64,000 nt of DNA from Axinella damicornis. Its lineage: Eukaryota > Porifera > Demospongiae > Axinellida > Axinellidae. Made by a program: the position numbers and the translations under genes. Below are positions 36,408 through 47,355 of the stretch, piece after piece. Positions within the stretch are counted from its first letter, which is position 1. Each line of letters opens with the position of its first letter. The DNA is taken from the NCBI GenBank assembly GCA_963931865.1, contig OZ007516.1, positions 3,404,744-3,468,743 on the forward strand. The letters are read 5' to 3'. The notes beneath the pieces are model-generated. The model did no database searches. It was not told the DNA's origin and saw only the letters and a program-made list of their open reading frames with translations.

Positions 36408-36669
36408 CATACCAGAAGTGCTCAAAGAACATTGTTTTTTTTTGTGGGAAACAGGCACTCGAATGTGGGTATGTTGTACATGTATTGTAGCAAGAGATGG
36501 GCACTCACCTCTCCAACTTCACTCTGGTTGCTCTCAACCCGGCATACTCCCCTCCCAGCGTAGCCAGTCCAGATCGCAGAGTTGTGAGTGCCTTGTTGTA
36601 TAACTCCAGTGCTTCCATTCTCTCCCCCCTCTCATCCACACTCAGCGCCTGGGTGATCTGCCTGCTCAT
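32146..36669 (-). CDS. SPART: spartin
   Basis: Exons: 36509-36669, 36101-36342, 35667-35879, 35391-35504, 35121-35158, 34958-35035, 34438-34537, 34017-34114, 33673-33742, 33393-33483, 32991-33063, 32146-32265. All phases agree, giving 465 aa. Order: MIT domain ([20 protein letters not shown]...VKSRMEIL, about 4-65); a Ser/Thr-rich linker; the spartin core with [20 protein letters not shown] (human PLVPDRSPVLK...YMFPD) and [12 protein letters not shown]; then the C-terminal senescence domain ([53 protein letters not shown]). Vertebrate spartin works on endosomes, lipid droplets and cytokinesis. I see no PPxY motif, unlike human. The start is uncertain: MSRQITQAL lacks the first MIT-helix turn, and a 25 nt in-phase candidate exon lies at about 36713-36737. 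Confidence 0.92.
32580..32800. repeat. repeat with CCTCTCTACAAAGGAC units
   Basis: CCTCTCTACAAAGGACGC and CCTCTCTACAAAGGACAA occur 100 bp apart, with related inverted sequence GTGTCCTTTGTTCGGAGGTT at the right end. It looks like a short dispersed element in the last spartin intron. Preceded by a poly(G) run at about 32540-32570. Confidence 0.55.
33180..33345. repeat. polypurine tract, (GGT)n and poly(G)
   Basis: GGAGGGA-type purines, then about 12 GGT units, then ~32 G. In the spartin transcript this is C-rich. Confidence 0.93.
33793..33838. repeat. 46 bp inverted-repeat element, TAGCCTCATTCCCAGGCC family
   Basis: TAGCCTCATTCCCAGGCC, short centre, then GGCCTGGGAACAAGGCTA. Spartin intron. 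Confidence 0.85.
33875..33950 (-). mobile_element. tRNA-like / tRNA-derived SINE head
   Basis: On the minus strand TGGCTCAGTGATAAGAGC fits a pol III A box and GGTTGGATCC a B box 30 bp downstream, with TRNA-like spacing. The acceptor and anticodon stems are poor, so a SINE fragment is more likely than a working tRNA. In a spartin intron. Confidence 0.45.
35894..36041. repeat. (GGGA)n tract followed by poly(G)
   Basis: About 30 GGGA units and then more than 20 G, directly upstream (transcript sense) of spartin exon 35667-35879. In the transcript it is a C/T-only tract and can serve as the polypyrimidine tract. Confidence 0.93.
36346..36407. repeat. (GT)n-poly(G) composite at a spartin 3' splice site
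   Basis: The transcript strand reads poly(C), then (CA)n, then CAG and exon 36101-36342, with no other sequence between. Confidence 0.9.
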
Positions 36670-37387
36670 GAGCAAGTGGGATCAAGGGAGGAGGAAAGTG
36701 ACACTCTTGTACTCACCATAGAATTCTCTCGGCTACACAAACTGATGTATCAAGATGACACAGTATGCGACAAAAAGCTGGGGAGGAGCTTGGGAATGAG
36801 GCTAAGTTATCATTCATGCAGAAGAACATTTTTGGTAGTGGAAAATCCAGGAGCTAGCTGGGAATCAGATTCTCTAGAGGCTTGACTTTACCTACACAGT
36901 GTTGCACATAGTAGCATGCAGATGCTTGCAAGGTCAGTTGGGTTAGGTTTTGAGCGTTAAAGTTAAAACCAAAGAGAGCTGGGAATACGGTACACGTATC
37001 AAAGTGGTGGTCATTACTTTATGGAATGGACCGGAACACGTGGAAAACACGGAACAGCTATGTATGTCTGCACTGCAGTGTCTAATCTGTACATACGGTA
37101 ACTGGATAGAGCTCGACGAGCCTACATGCAGGGCTCATTGAGCTCCGTCTAGTGATATACAGTTTGTAGAGATGGGGACGTCATCAGCCCTCCGGCAATC
37201 ATCATTTTTCCTTGCCATAACTCCATCACTACCTGGTCGTGACTCTTATGATCAGCCACACCCACCGCTCTCTATGCCCCACCCTAGATTTACTACCGGA
37301 CGTAGTAGAGTATACTCATAGATTATCTATGGTATACTCTAATGATTTAGGACTTAAACAGCAACTAGTTCAGGACCTTATACTGTG

Positions 37388-37585
37388 TCAGTAGTCTGTG
37401 GCTACACTATCAGACCTCTTGGCGTCCTCGTAGTAGCTCTGCGCCAGAGCGGTCCTCCGGCTGGCAGTGGACTGCGACATTACGTAGCTGCTGCTACTCA
37501 CAGTGGAGCTAACCCCCACACTCCTGACGCCAACGCCGCAAGAGCGCTGGGATTGGTGGCTACCGTGTCTCTCCTGGAGCATCAT
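37388..37585 (-). CDS. short Ser-rich ORF, unassigned
   Basis: A complete 65-codon ORF (MMLQERHGSHQSQRSC... to ...KRDSVATDY-like end) between spartin and the ankyrin gene. The middle is Ser-rich (SSTVSSSSYVMSQSTAS). No family recognised and no adjoining exon. It could be a 5' exon of spartin or chance. Confidence 0.15.
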   Translation of the reverse strand: MMLQERHGSHQSQRSCGVGVRSVGVSSTVSSSSYVMSQSTASRRTALAQSYYEDAKRSDSVATDY

Positions 37586-37628
37586 TGTCTCGGGTTAGTT
37601 TAGCAGATGAAGAAACGAACGGTGTATG

Positions 37629-37983
37629 TAGTCTCGCGTAGCCAGACTCTCGCACGGAAAGGAGAGTCTGGTACCCTGCCCATATACGACTTGTTCCTTA
37701 GGCCACCCCTAGTGGGGTGGGATAAGTGGCGATAACGAATTCATGATAAGTGGATGTTGACTACGCTGCACGATTAGTAGCCTCGCGGCACTCGGCAATT
37801 ATGCGTGCATTACGGATTCTTTAGCGCCGCGATGTAATGTAAACTTTGTGGTTTACATCCGCTTATCATGAATTCGTTATCGCCACTTATCCCACCCCAC
37901 TAGGGGTGGCCTAAGGAACAAGTCGTATATGGGCAGGGTACCAGACTCTCCTTTCCGTGCGAGAGTCTGGCTACGCGAGACTA
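37629..37983. repeat. 355 bp fold-back element with ~126 bp inverted arms
   Basis: TAGTCTCGCGTAGCCAGACT at the left end is mirrored exactly by AGTCTGGCTACGCGAGACTA at the right. The arms stay almost identical through GATAACGAATTCATGATAAG. The ~100 bp centre is not repeated. The outer TA fits a TA target site. It lies between spartin and the ankyrin gene. Confidence 0.93.
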
Positions 37984-38147
37984 CGGTGTATGCGGGTCTT
38001 GTGACAGGTGATTTCATAATGCTGAATCAGCAAACATTTCAATATTGCATATTTCGTTATACACCGTTCACTAAATTGGAGGGGATGGCAGAAGAATAGA
38101 ATGTGTTACATGAAAGATCAAAGACTGTGGGAAGGGAGGTGCGCTGA

Positions 38148-40335
38148 TCAAACTGGATGTGCTTGTTTCATGCATTTCTCCAACAGTTTTGCTGCCTCAA
38201 AGTTTCCTGAACATCCAGCGAAATCAATTGAGAGAATGCCACTGGAATTCACGATGTAAGGGTCTGCACCTATTGAACAGATCATGCATTTGCAAATATA
38301 AAGGTAATTGCAGTGCATAAGTAGTATCTGGGTTTACTGCATTAAACCTTGGTACTTTGAACATTTGTTCATAGTTGTTTGTTTATGATCACTTTCTCCA
38401 CTTTTAAGAGCTACAAAGACCCAAGCAGCAAGCCTTTACTGACAGGGAAATTGGATATAGACATGACGAACAGTAAATATTGCCAGTCTACCAGGCCTTC
38501 TCCAGCTTTTCCAACGGTTCAAAGTTCATGTATACGGCTAAAAAGTGAGACGGCCTGGGAACAAGGTTAGGCCTCCACCAGCTTTCATCACTTAGAGCTA
38601 TGGAGAACAAAAATGATTAGTGGCTCCTCACCATACTGCAGTAGCACAGAGATGAGGGTTGTCTTCCCGTACAGAGCTGCAATGGAGAGTGCAGTGTCCC
38701 CACTGTTGTTCTGTGCATTGATGTTGATCCCCCTGCATGCCAGCAGGTCAAGGATACAAGGGTTAGCCGTCTTCACGGTGCAGCAGGCATAGGTGGCCAG
38801 CAGCAAGGCTGAGTCACCCTGGGTGGTTGTAGCTGTCATATCTGCTCCTGTGAGGAGTAAGGAAGTCTGAAAATGTTATGTGCTGGTGGCTACTGTAATG
38901 TGCAACAGTTGACAACATCCCATTGGCCAGATTATAACCATTACGCAATGGTATGACATCGTACAGTATGTCAGTATTAGATGGAATGGGTGGTTTTCAG
39001 ATTCTTCCATCCTTGTGGTAAGAAAAGAACTTTGGAAGTGGAATGTACTACTTCAACAGTGTTATGGATAGACCTTGAGCCTCATTTCTAGATCATCCCA
39101 CCAACACCTTGGAACAAGACTCCTAATGATCTACCTTTCGTCAGGAGAAATTTCACTATGTCTTCGTCACCGCTAAGGCAGGCACCCTGTGAAATTGAAA
39201 CAAAAAAATGAGCTCCACCAATTTGTCGCAAAATTTGAAGTGAGATACTCATTCATAGGCTGTTTCAATGTCTTTCATTTCGCCTGGGAATGGGGACCAA
39301 AATGAGTTGCTGTGTCTGATAATTGGATAGAATTCAACCAATCAGATGGGTACATTTGACCCCTAGGTAAGAAAAATGTTCTTAAACCGGCCCTTGCCAA
39401 ATCTCGTCTATGTTATCTCTTTAAGGACCTGTTCCATTGACTTGCAAGTAGAAATTTTATAGTCAGGTTGCACTTACAAGTAGAAGTGTTAGTCCAGTTG
39501 CAGAATCTCTGGGACGGTTGATGCTGATGTTGTGGGTTTTAATGAGATCCACCAGTTCCTCCTTGTTTTCCCTGATGTAAGAAGTCTGCAAGAGAAGTAG
39601 TCATTGATGCAAGAACAGTAAAATTATGTACAATTGTATTCCAGACATGTTTGCTGATCTCTGTGTATTGTTACCCTATAATGAATAATCACCTTTGCCA
39701 GATTGAAGAGCTTTACGTCAGCCACTGTCTCCATGGTAACGGATTTTGCTGCAGATGAAAACAATATCAATGTGAATTTGGCAACCATAATAGAACCACA
39801 TGCAACTGACTCCTCTTTCTGGCGATGATGCAGAGTTGCCTCAGGCACAACACTCCTGCAGTGGCCAACAGTACAGCCAGGGCAAGGCAGAGGAGGAGGA
39901 AGTCAGGAAAGGGGACCGCTGTGATGTGATTGTGTGTGGGAGGGGGGGGGGGGGGGGGATATTCTAGGTTATTATCGGAAGTCATCGTCTGCACATTGTT
40001 GACATTCACATAAGGTAAGGGCGGAGATTTCCAGACGGTGTTGTACTTCCGGACACGGCACTTCATGGCCCTCACATTTGCTCCTTTAGCAATTCTGGTA
40101 AGTATGCATGCATACCCTACCTTTGAACTTTCAGATGCTGTAAGTTGTTAGCAAACACAGAGAGAAAGCTGAGTCCATGTCCGGAAATCCCCTACTGTCC
40201 GGAATCCCCTCCAATATTATTATGCCACAACACATGCACAGTAAGTGTATCAAGTAGCCTACCATGTTCCTCAGCTAGAGTTTGGAAGATAGAACTGTTG
40301 AGAGAGTGCCTGACAGTGAATCTTAGTAGGTCCAT
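38148..40335 (-). CDS. N-terminally membrane-anchored ankyrin-repeat protein
   Basis: Exons: 40263-40335, 39811-39918, 39693-39748, 39478-39585, 39135-39186, 38632-38847, 38148-38269. The phases agree, giving 244 aa. After 24 residues comes one membrane helix (FLLLCLALAVLLATAGVLCL, about 30-49) and basic residues IIARKR, then about four ankyrin-like repeats: LVDLIKTHNISINRPRDSATG, SGDEDIVKFLLTKGADMTAT, LLACRGININAQNNSGDTALSI, and GADPYIVNSSG...GNFEAAKLLEKC. The donor of exon 39811-39918 is weak (GTCAGT). The protein is expected to expose the repeats to the cytosol as a binding surface. I do not recognise a named ortholog. It is head-to-head with the HNH-like gene at 40713, 377 bp apart. Confidence 0.75.
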
Positions 40336-40712
40336 GAACTCAGCAGCACTAGCAGGGATGAATGCAGCCTATACAGTATGTCCGGCTGGCTATAGTTCGA
40401 TTTTCGCGCGGGATTAGGATAACCTTTGACCTTAGGCGCACGCTCTGTCCATGCATGATCGACCCTTGACCCTCAGGCCAAGTCGCATTGACTGGGAACC
40501 AAACTGTTGCCTTTAGGGTGAGCTCGCGATCGTGTTGTCTTCCTGACTACCTAACCAATTTGTCTGAGGGCTGGAGTGACACTGATATGAAGAACAGAGA
40601 ACTTATAAGATAATAATAGGCTCTTCACAGTTCACTGCTGTTCTCCGTGTTCCATTTGCAGCCCACTCCCGATCCCCACTGCGAAAAGCCGTCCTCGTAC
40701 CTGCAGAAGTAG
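40336..40712. promoter_or_regulatory. probable bidirectional promoter
   Basis: The 377 bp between the divergent starts of the ankyrin gene (minus) and the HNH-like gene (plus). I see no TATA box. Inference from gene orientation only. Confidence 0.4.
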
Positions 40713-41738
40713 ATGGAGTTGTTGAAGACAAAGCTGGAGACTCCTTTCTCAACAAAGGAAGTTCTAGCAACAGCTGCGGTTGGTGCACTGGCTTTCCCTT
40801 CTGTGCTCGGAGCTGCACAGGTCATGGTGTTCAAACCGCTGAGAATTTTCTGTACTGGTGGTCGCCTTTCTTCGGTGTATGGAGGAGCATCTGTATGTGT
40901 TGCTGGCTGCATTGCGTCCCTTGCAGCAGTAAAGACATGTTTCTTCATACAAGAACGGGGGAGGTTATCTGGACAAGATAGTGAGGTGCCCAGGGAAAAG
41001 ACAATTTCTTTGTCATTTCCAGAGCTCCTGGTTTCCACATTCTCCAGTGCTGTTGTGTTTCGTGCTCTTGGGGGAAGATTCTCATCTGTGTTGCCTAGCA
41101 ACCTGATGAAGGCAGGAGCATTTGCTCGAGATTGGATCCCTGCTAAAACCCCACAGTTTGCAACAGATTATGAGAAATCTCTCATTCAGTCAATTGGAAA
41201 GAAATACGGCTGTCATTCTTGTGGTAAACGCTATGTTTCAAAGTTCATAGCTGACCACCAGCCGCCGACCAAACTATTCGCTTCCGGGATGGATAGATTT
41301 CCTTACCAGAAGTTCTACCCACAGTGTCTGAAGTGTTCAACTCTCCAAGGTCCAGCGGTGAACAATGGTACCCTGCGTTCAAAGGCCATACGTACTCATG
41401 CTCTTGGTCTTCGGATATATCATCTGTTCTTCCCAATACCCCTTGGAATTAGCTACTGGAAGTCTAGCAGAGCAACACAGGGTGATGCGTCAACAAGAGA
41501 AGTTCTAGAAACAAAGGAGGTTTGCAAAGACACGAGTACACAGACAACGAAACTATCTCCTAGTGGTAAGTCCACTATTAGGAACATATCAGACTTCTCT
41601 GAGTTAGTCACAAACTTTCCACTTTTGATCATCTGGAGGAGAATTGTTGATTTCCTCGAGTCATTTCATAATCCTGGCGATGCATTTCATGTTACCCTGT
41701 GGGTATTTACTATTGTAGCTGCTTTTGGAACAATTTAG
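40713..41738 (+). CDS. uncharacterised protein with HNH-like zinc centre and membrane segments
   Basis: Single-exon ORF of 341 aa. The N-terminal part is hydrophobic in two stretches (about 17-40 and 56-78), and the last 17 residues form a further hydrophobic end (TLWVFTIVAAFGTI). The core (about 164-215) has KYGCHSCGKR, then FIADHQPPTKL, then YPQCLKCSTLQG: two CxxC pairs around a D-H motif, the layout of an HNH/treble-clef fold. If this is a real HNH fold, it would be a membrane-tethered one. Nuclease activity is inference, and the centre may be structural only. The absence of introns among intron-rich neighbours is notable. It ends 270 bp from the convergent BOULE gene. Confidence 0.75.
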   Translation: MELLKTKLETPFSTKEVLATAAVGALAFPSVLGAAQVMVFKPLRIFCTGGRLSSVYGGASVCVAGCIASLAAVKTCFFIQERGRLSGQDSEVPREKTISLSFPELLVSTFSSAVVFRALGGRFSSVLPSNLMKAGAFARDWIPAKTPQFATDYEKSLIQSIGKKYGCHSCGKRYVSKFIADHQPPTKLFASGMDRFPYQKFYPQCLKCSTLQGPAVNNGTLRSKAIRTHALGLRIYHLFFPIPLGISYWKSSRATQGDASTREVLETKEVCKDTSTQTTKLSPSGKSTIRNISDFSELVTNFPLLIIWRRIVDFLESFHNPGDAFHVTLWVFTIVAAFGTI

Positions 41739-42006
41739 GGTGGAGTATGAAATTATCATAAAATTGCATAAATAGAATAGATGACTAATGCAGGCACATG
41801 ACATGACGTACAATATTAATGTGATCATACCTGTAGTAGTAATAATAATAATATTATGCTGGTAATTTTCACAAAGGTATGGACTCTGCACAAAGCGGAC
41901 AAACATAAATGTCATATTAACATGAGAAGAGTGATAAAAATAAACGGTTACAAATCACCAAAAATTAATGGTTAGGAATGTTTCTGTTATACATTAAAGT
42001 CCATTT
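41739..42006. other. convergent 3' ends
   Basis: AT-rich 268 bp between the stops of the HNH-like gene (plus) and the BOULE-like gene (minus). AATAAA occurs on the plus strand at about 41939 and could serve the HNH-like gene. The 3' UTRs may overlap. Confidence 0.5.
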
Positions 42007-45000
42007 CTAGAAGCTCACGAGATTTGGAGATACAGGAGGTGATGTAAATGTAACAGTGGAAATGTTAGAAATCGGATTCAGTGCAAAAGGGGGTTGTTGT
42101 GGTGCTCGGAGTGTTGGGGGGAGGGAACTTGCAAAGGTTATCCCATGTCCCACTGGGTAGTGGGTAGGGGGTGGGTAGTTGAACTGAAAATTGGGCTGGA
42201 ATGAAGGGGAGAGCAAGTGAGATGGTTGGCTAAGATTTGGAGGACAATGTGCTTGAAATCTTGGTGGCTTCCGGCTTTGGAAGGGGGAGACTTGACCTGT
42301 TTTGTGAATGATACCATTGGGGATTGTAGAAGGACTGTTGAATCCTTTTTGTTCATTGACTTCGTTCTTGTCTGTGGGGTTCAGTGAAAGTTGTTTCGTC
42401 TGGACTTCAAGGGATGCAATGTCATCGCTGGCGTCGCCGACATCACCCTTTCCTTGACTCTCGGCTGCGCCATTCTCTGTGGCAGGAGACTGGGAAGACG
42501 GCGTCACTGACACTGAGTTATCACTCCCATTCCCGAGAGCCTCCTAGTACGAAGACATAATGTAACATATTTATAAAGATGATGATACACGTATATAGTC
42601 AAACCTTAAGTTTATGAACACCTCACCCCTATAAAACGAAGGCTCACTTCCTCTTAACTGTAGTTCACGGCTCATTAGCCCCCCCCCCCCCGGCCCCCCT
42701 CCTCCCTCCCTAAAAGAAATCCTGGTGTACACCATACATACCTCTTGTTGGTTTGGGGTGAGTTGGGGGGTGGGGTAATTGGGGGGGTGTTGATTGGGAG
42801 GGGTGGGCAGCGGCTCCGTAATGTAGGTATAGGTGGGGGAAGAGGCAGGGTAGTAGCTAGCAGTGTACACGTCAGCTGGTGCTGGCTGGCTCATAGGTGG
42901 TGCCTGGAGAGAGGGTACTGTCGTTGGCTGGTGAGAGAACGAGATGCACCAAGAAGTGTTACTTCAGGGCCTAAATTTCCCCCGCCAAACAGCATGGATA
43001 GAAGTATGTATTTCCTTAGCAGACTGTGTGATTTGGAATGGTCAGTGTACCTTCTATCAAGGGGTATAGCAGCAGAATTTTGCTCACATAAGAAATTGTG
43101 TGTTAGAGAGCCTCTGAGGCTCCGAGCACAGAAATGGCGAGGCTAGCAACAAGGTCAAAGCGATGAAACACACGAGCATCTTGTTGGATCTTGTTGCTCA
43201 TGTGGGGTTCAGATATCGAGTACTTACATAAGACACAAGAACTTACAATGTACATAGGAGAATACATAGGAAAGCAGGGCTGCAAGGGAGGGAAGGCACA
43301 TGACCGGAGGTGAAATATCTCAAACAATGTTTAGAATTCTTCACAGTCCGTATTGTATAAAATTCATTGTTAGATTCCTTTCCAAGGTAAAGTTCAAGTA
43401 GATTCATTCTGATTACATTTTATGGCGATATTCACAGCACACATGATAACTATTGTGTAGTCATGTGTTAGTGTCGTAAATATTATTGCAGCATTAGTAT
43501 TTGGACCACTTTCACTCATGCTAAACTCTTGTGTTGATAATTACTCTTGAGCAGTTCTCAAAGTGCTGTGATCAAGGTGTTAAATTCCATCAACCCAGGT
43601 GCCAACAGTGTCCTTATACTCGCAATAACATGCACAAGAAGTGTTCCAGTACATCACTTTACTCATTCCCAGGCCCCACCCAGCTTTTCAGCATGGAGAA
43701 ATCTCATGTGGTCAACATATGAATAGGTAGACATTGTTTGTGGGCACCCCAGCAAAAAGAACTAGTGGGGGATGACTCACTATCTTACACCCACAAAGTG
43801 CTGAATGGGTAGCTACTTAATCAAATCGCAAACTTGCCCTTTCATGCTGCTGCTTATTGATCACATACAAGCCAGGCCTCCTGCTCTTAATGTACTGGAA
43901 GTGATGAAGAGCTGGGGACGAGGCTATAGTTATATTAGCAGTTTGTTTCTCCAGCATGACAACTGTGTGTACTTGCGGAGTGGAAAGCAATAGTTGTACC
44001 TTTGCTGGTTGTGAGTGAGGACTGGGCTGCTGAAAGTGCCAGGCACCATCGTGCTGGCTGACAAGGTAGCCACTGGGATGAAACCAGATTGCACGCTGAC
44101 CATTCACATATTCTGCAAAATGAATGACTTTGTAATTCAGACAGCTTTAGTTTCATTCCCAGAATATTCCCAGAACTGGAAGCAAGGGGTACATTATGAT
44201 CTGTTGCAACAGGCTACGATGCAAGACACTATATCTCCCTTAGGCTGTGACATTAACTTAAGGTTATGGGATACTCGTGTGCGCGCCGTGCGGAATGTAT
44301 TGGAATGTATACTTAATTTTTCTAACCAAACATATCTTGTACAAAGAGAGTGAGCAACTTGATTCTGGCGGTGGAGGTGTGCTGTCACAAGGTGCAGGGC
44401 ATGATGGAAGCTTTTGCGGATACGCTGTATAGCCGTGCAAAAACGAGCAGTTCAGTTCACCAAAAAGCTGCTTTTCTCGAGCGAGACAGCAGATAAATTT
44501 GCCAAGGATTATACTATCAAAAAAGCTTCCGTCATGCCCTGCACCTTGTCCACCGCCGGAATCAAGTTGCTCACGTTCTTTGTACTATAGAGATTTTTGG
44601 TTAGAAAAATTAAGTATACATTTCCAATATATTTCGCACAGTGCACACACGAGTATCCTGTAACCTTAAGAGCCCTCTTGCATAGCTACTGGTATCGTTG
44701 CACATGCACCCAAGTTGCAGCCAACCAACATTTGTTGCTGTAAATATGACCACTAGCTTACCTTGGTTTGCTCTTGAGTACTGTCCACCCTAAAGAGAAT
44801 TAAGAGAGTAACTGAGCTGTGTATAGGAGAGAGTCTAGTTATAATTTTGCAATTCATACCTGCTTTCTGATGGCCTTTGAGACGTTCAGTTTCTTCTCCT
44901 TGTAGAACAAACTCCCCTTTAGACCATGCAAGGTGCAATGAGAGACCCAATTACAACTACACATGCTGTACCACAAACCCCAATTCATCGGTGTAGATCT

Positions 45001-47355
45001 GGAGAGATGACTTTGCATAAATGTTGCTGGCCTAAGCATGAGTTGGAACTAAGTAGGTGTCACCAAAAGGTAGGGATTCCCTCCCTGTGACCATCAACAT
45101 GGGCACTAGCACCCAAAGGGGAGTGGGAGCCCAGAAATTCTGCAAACTTCAATTCATGATTGTGTCTCCCAGACTCCTTAAGGAAAGGTCCCAGACTCCC
45201 CTCCCCCTTTCAGTAGAGAGTCTGGTAATGAGACTATAATTACAAGCACCTGATGAAACTTGCACAGAATCGTACTCCATTAGAACATTAATTACACAAT
45301 GACATACAGCACGTGCATACACTGCCACATGTAAACTTGTGTAGAAGAGTAGACACACACACCTAACTCTACTTTCTTCCATTAATTGCAACTTGTGAGC
45401 ATAGTATGGTATCAGATTCCTAATAATTGTGTGTGCAATGAGTATCCTTCAATAAGGAGTTAGTCTAGTGTGAACTGTCACTTTCAGGTTTGATAACACT
45501 TACTGAAAGCTGTGTATTATCAATGAACGAATAATTGAAAGGTATTGCTACAATTTGCTAGTGGATCCCATGAGAGTCACATGATAAATCAAAGCTTTGC
45601 TGTTACTTAGTCTACCAGCTGAAGACATTACTCATGGAGATATGGTGTTAATACTGCACCCTTTAATCAACAATGAAGTGTTAATTAGCCTTTTTGCTCC
45701 CTCCAGACCTTTCTATCTGATTTTTCCAAGCGCCTAGTAGGTGTAAATGAGAACAGCTGGCAAATAAATTTGTTGTGTCCTCATTTTCTTAGCAGTATTT
45801 CCCAAACATCTTAGAATTCTCTCATACTTAGCAAACATGGCTATGGATGGGCAAGACTGGAAGTTGTTCAAAAGAAGACATCAGCAACTGCATACATGGC
45901 TTTAGTATGGCCTACTGAATTGTTTTCTCAACCTGATATACCCAACAGAGCTGGGATACTTATAAACTGAAAGTGCCATAGTAATAATGCTCGACAACCA
46001 CATGTGATGTAAGTGAAAGCATGAACACAGTAAGAGAAAATGATACGAGAAGCCATTTGGATTTTGCTTACCTTGGTATAGACCTTGGTTGCTTCTTCTT
46101 CAGTAGCAAAGGTAATGAAGCCATACCTGCAGCCCGATAAGGGTGAATACTCTGATTAACACTGACTGGTGCTGAATAGGGACAGCCAAAATCGTATCAA
46201 CACCTCAGGGTGAAAATCACCGCTGGATAAACACCAGAAGGCCACAAAGGACCCATCTCGTGAGAAAGGAATGGAACAGAGTGATTTTGGAGTAGGGATT
46301 CACCCAGTATTTTCATACAACAGCTGATACATGCTAGTTATCAGTAGCCAGCAAGTCCAATTGGACAACAGTTGACTAGTTTAGAAAAGAGCTTCAGATT
46401 TCCTCCAAATACTATGTAATCCCACTACCAAGAGAACAATTCTTCCTTGTAATCAAATGCCCACCTAAGGGCTAACTTCAAGACGTTTCTAACGTTGAGG
46501 GTCACCTTCCAAAATTGATACTCAGCTCTATGTTAACAGTACACAGCACTCACCCCTTGGACACCCCTGATCTGTCGGTAATGATCTTGCTGTCTTTCAC
46601 TTGGCCAAACTGACCAAAGAAGTCTTTGAGCTCAAGCTCAGTAGTCTTTAAGAGAGAAAAAGTATTATTGTAAATCAAATGTGCGGAGATACTATGCTGG
46701 TGCACTGAAATGGGTACATTTGACTCAGCAGCTTTGATAAAATGACACTGCTGGTAATGATTTTGCTGTCTTTCACTTGGCCAAACTGACCACAGATACT
46801 ATGCAGGTGCACTGAAACTTTGACTCAGCAGCTTTGATAAAATGACACAGCACCTGCCTGCACTGTATAGTTGAAAACTGACAGGATCCAGTCATAAACA
46901 AGGTCATTGAGGTGTACTTTCTCGCTATAATTACAGGCGCTGATCATTAATTCACTCATTCTCATCTCCAACACACACTCTAGTTCTTACACTGTAGGAA
47001 ATGCCTCCAACAAAGACCCGGTTTGGAATCTCCACTCCATAAGGTAGGACAGGTATATAGGAGGATGAGCCATAAGGATCCTGCAACACACATGCACACA
47101 CAGAAAGAGAGGTTGCACGTGAAGAATCTGAATTGTTAAAGCTCCGCTCAGATCTCTCAGGATCAAAATCAATGTACAATGCAGGAACAAAAATAATTAT
47201 AAACTCAAGACACACTTCGCAACACCAAAGGAATACCTGCTCTCTGTACCTTCATTTATGGCTCATTATAATCCAACCATGCTACTTGTACTACTAGTAT
47301 ATACCTCAACCCAAAACGCGGATTAGGTTGTGCATCATATAGCTACACTCACCAT
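42007..47355 (-). CDS. BOLL: BOULE/DAZ-family RNA-binding protein
   Basis: Coding exons: 47353-47355 (ATG only, spliced from a 5' UTR exon), 46991-47080, 46554-46645, 46072-46126, 44860-44916, 44762-44789, 44000-44112, 42742-42903, 42007-42543. In phase, 378 aa. The RRM spans about 21-100, with RNP2 VFVGGI (23-28), IITDRSGVSKGYGFITF holding RNP1 KGYGFITF (61-68), and the DAZ-family end KKLNVSKAIRKQ. The ITDR.GVSKGYGF stretch is diagnostic of BOULE/DAZL. Downstream is a Tyr/Pro/Gln-rich region (ADVYTASYYPASSPTYTYIT) where animal BOULE carries its DAZ repeat. BOULE proteins bind germ-cell mRNA and promote translation; that role here is inferred. Exon 1 has no other in-frame ATG near, so the ATG at its last codon is my choice. 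Confidence 0.92.
43661..43928. repeat. ~268 bp element with degenerate CTCATTCCCAGGC ends
   Basis: Left ACTCATTCCCAGGCCCCACC and right GAGCTGGGGACGAGGCTATA are degenerate inverted ends of the same short family. In a BOULE intron. Confidence 0.45.
44258..44670. repeat. 413 bp fold-back element with ~150 bp inverted arms
   Basis: Left arm TTAAGGTTATGGGATACTCG (from 44258) matches the inverted right end TTAAGGTTACAGGATACTCG. Similarity runs to about 44415 and 44521, through TGTATACTTAATTTTTCTAA, GTGAGCAACTTGATTC and AAGGTGCAGGGCATGA. The arms show scattered differences and a small indel, so it is older than the 37629 element. It fills much of a BOULE intron. Confidence 0.9.
45164..45237. repeat. 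short inverted-repeat element, TGTCTCCCAGACTC...GAGTCTGGTAATGAGACTA
   Basis: Degenerate member of the TAGTCTC/GAGACTA-ended family, in a BOULE intron. Confidence 0.6.
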
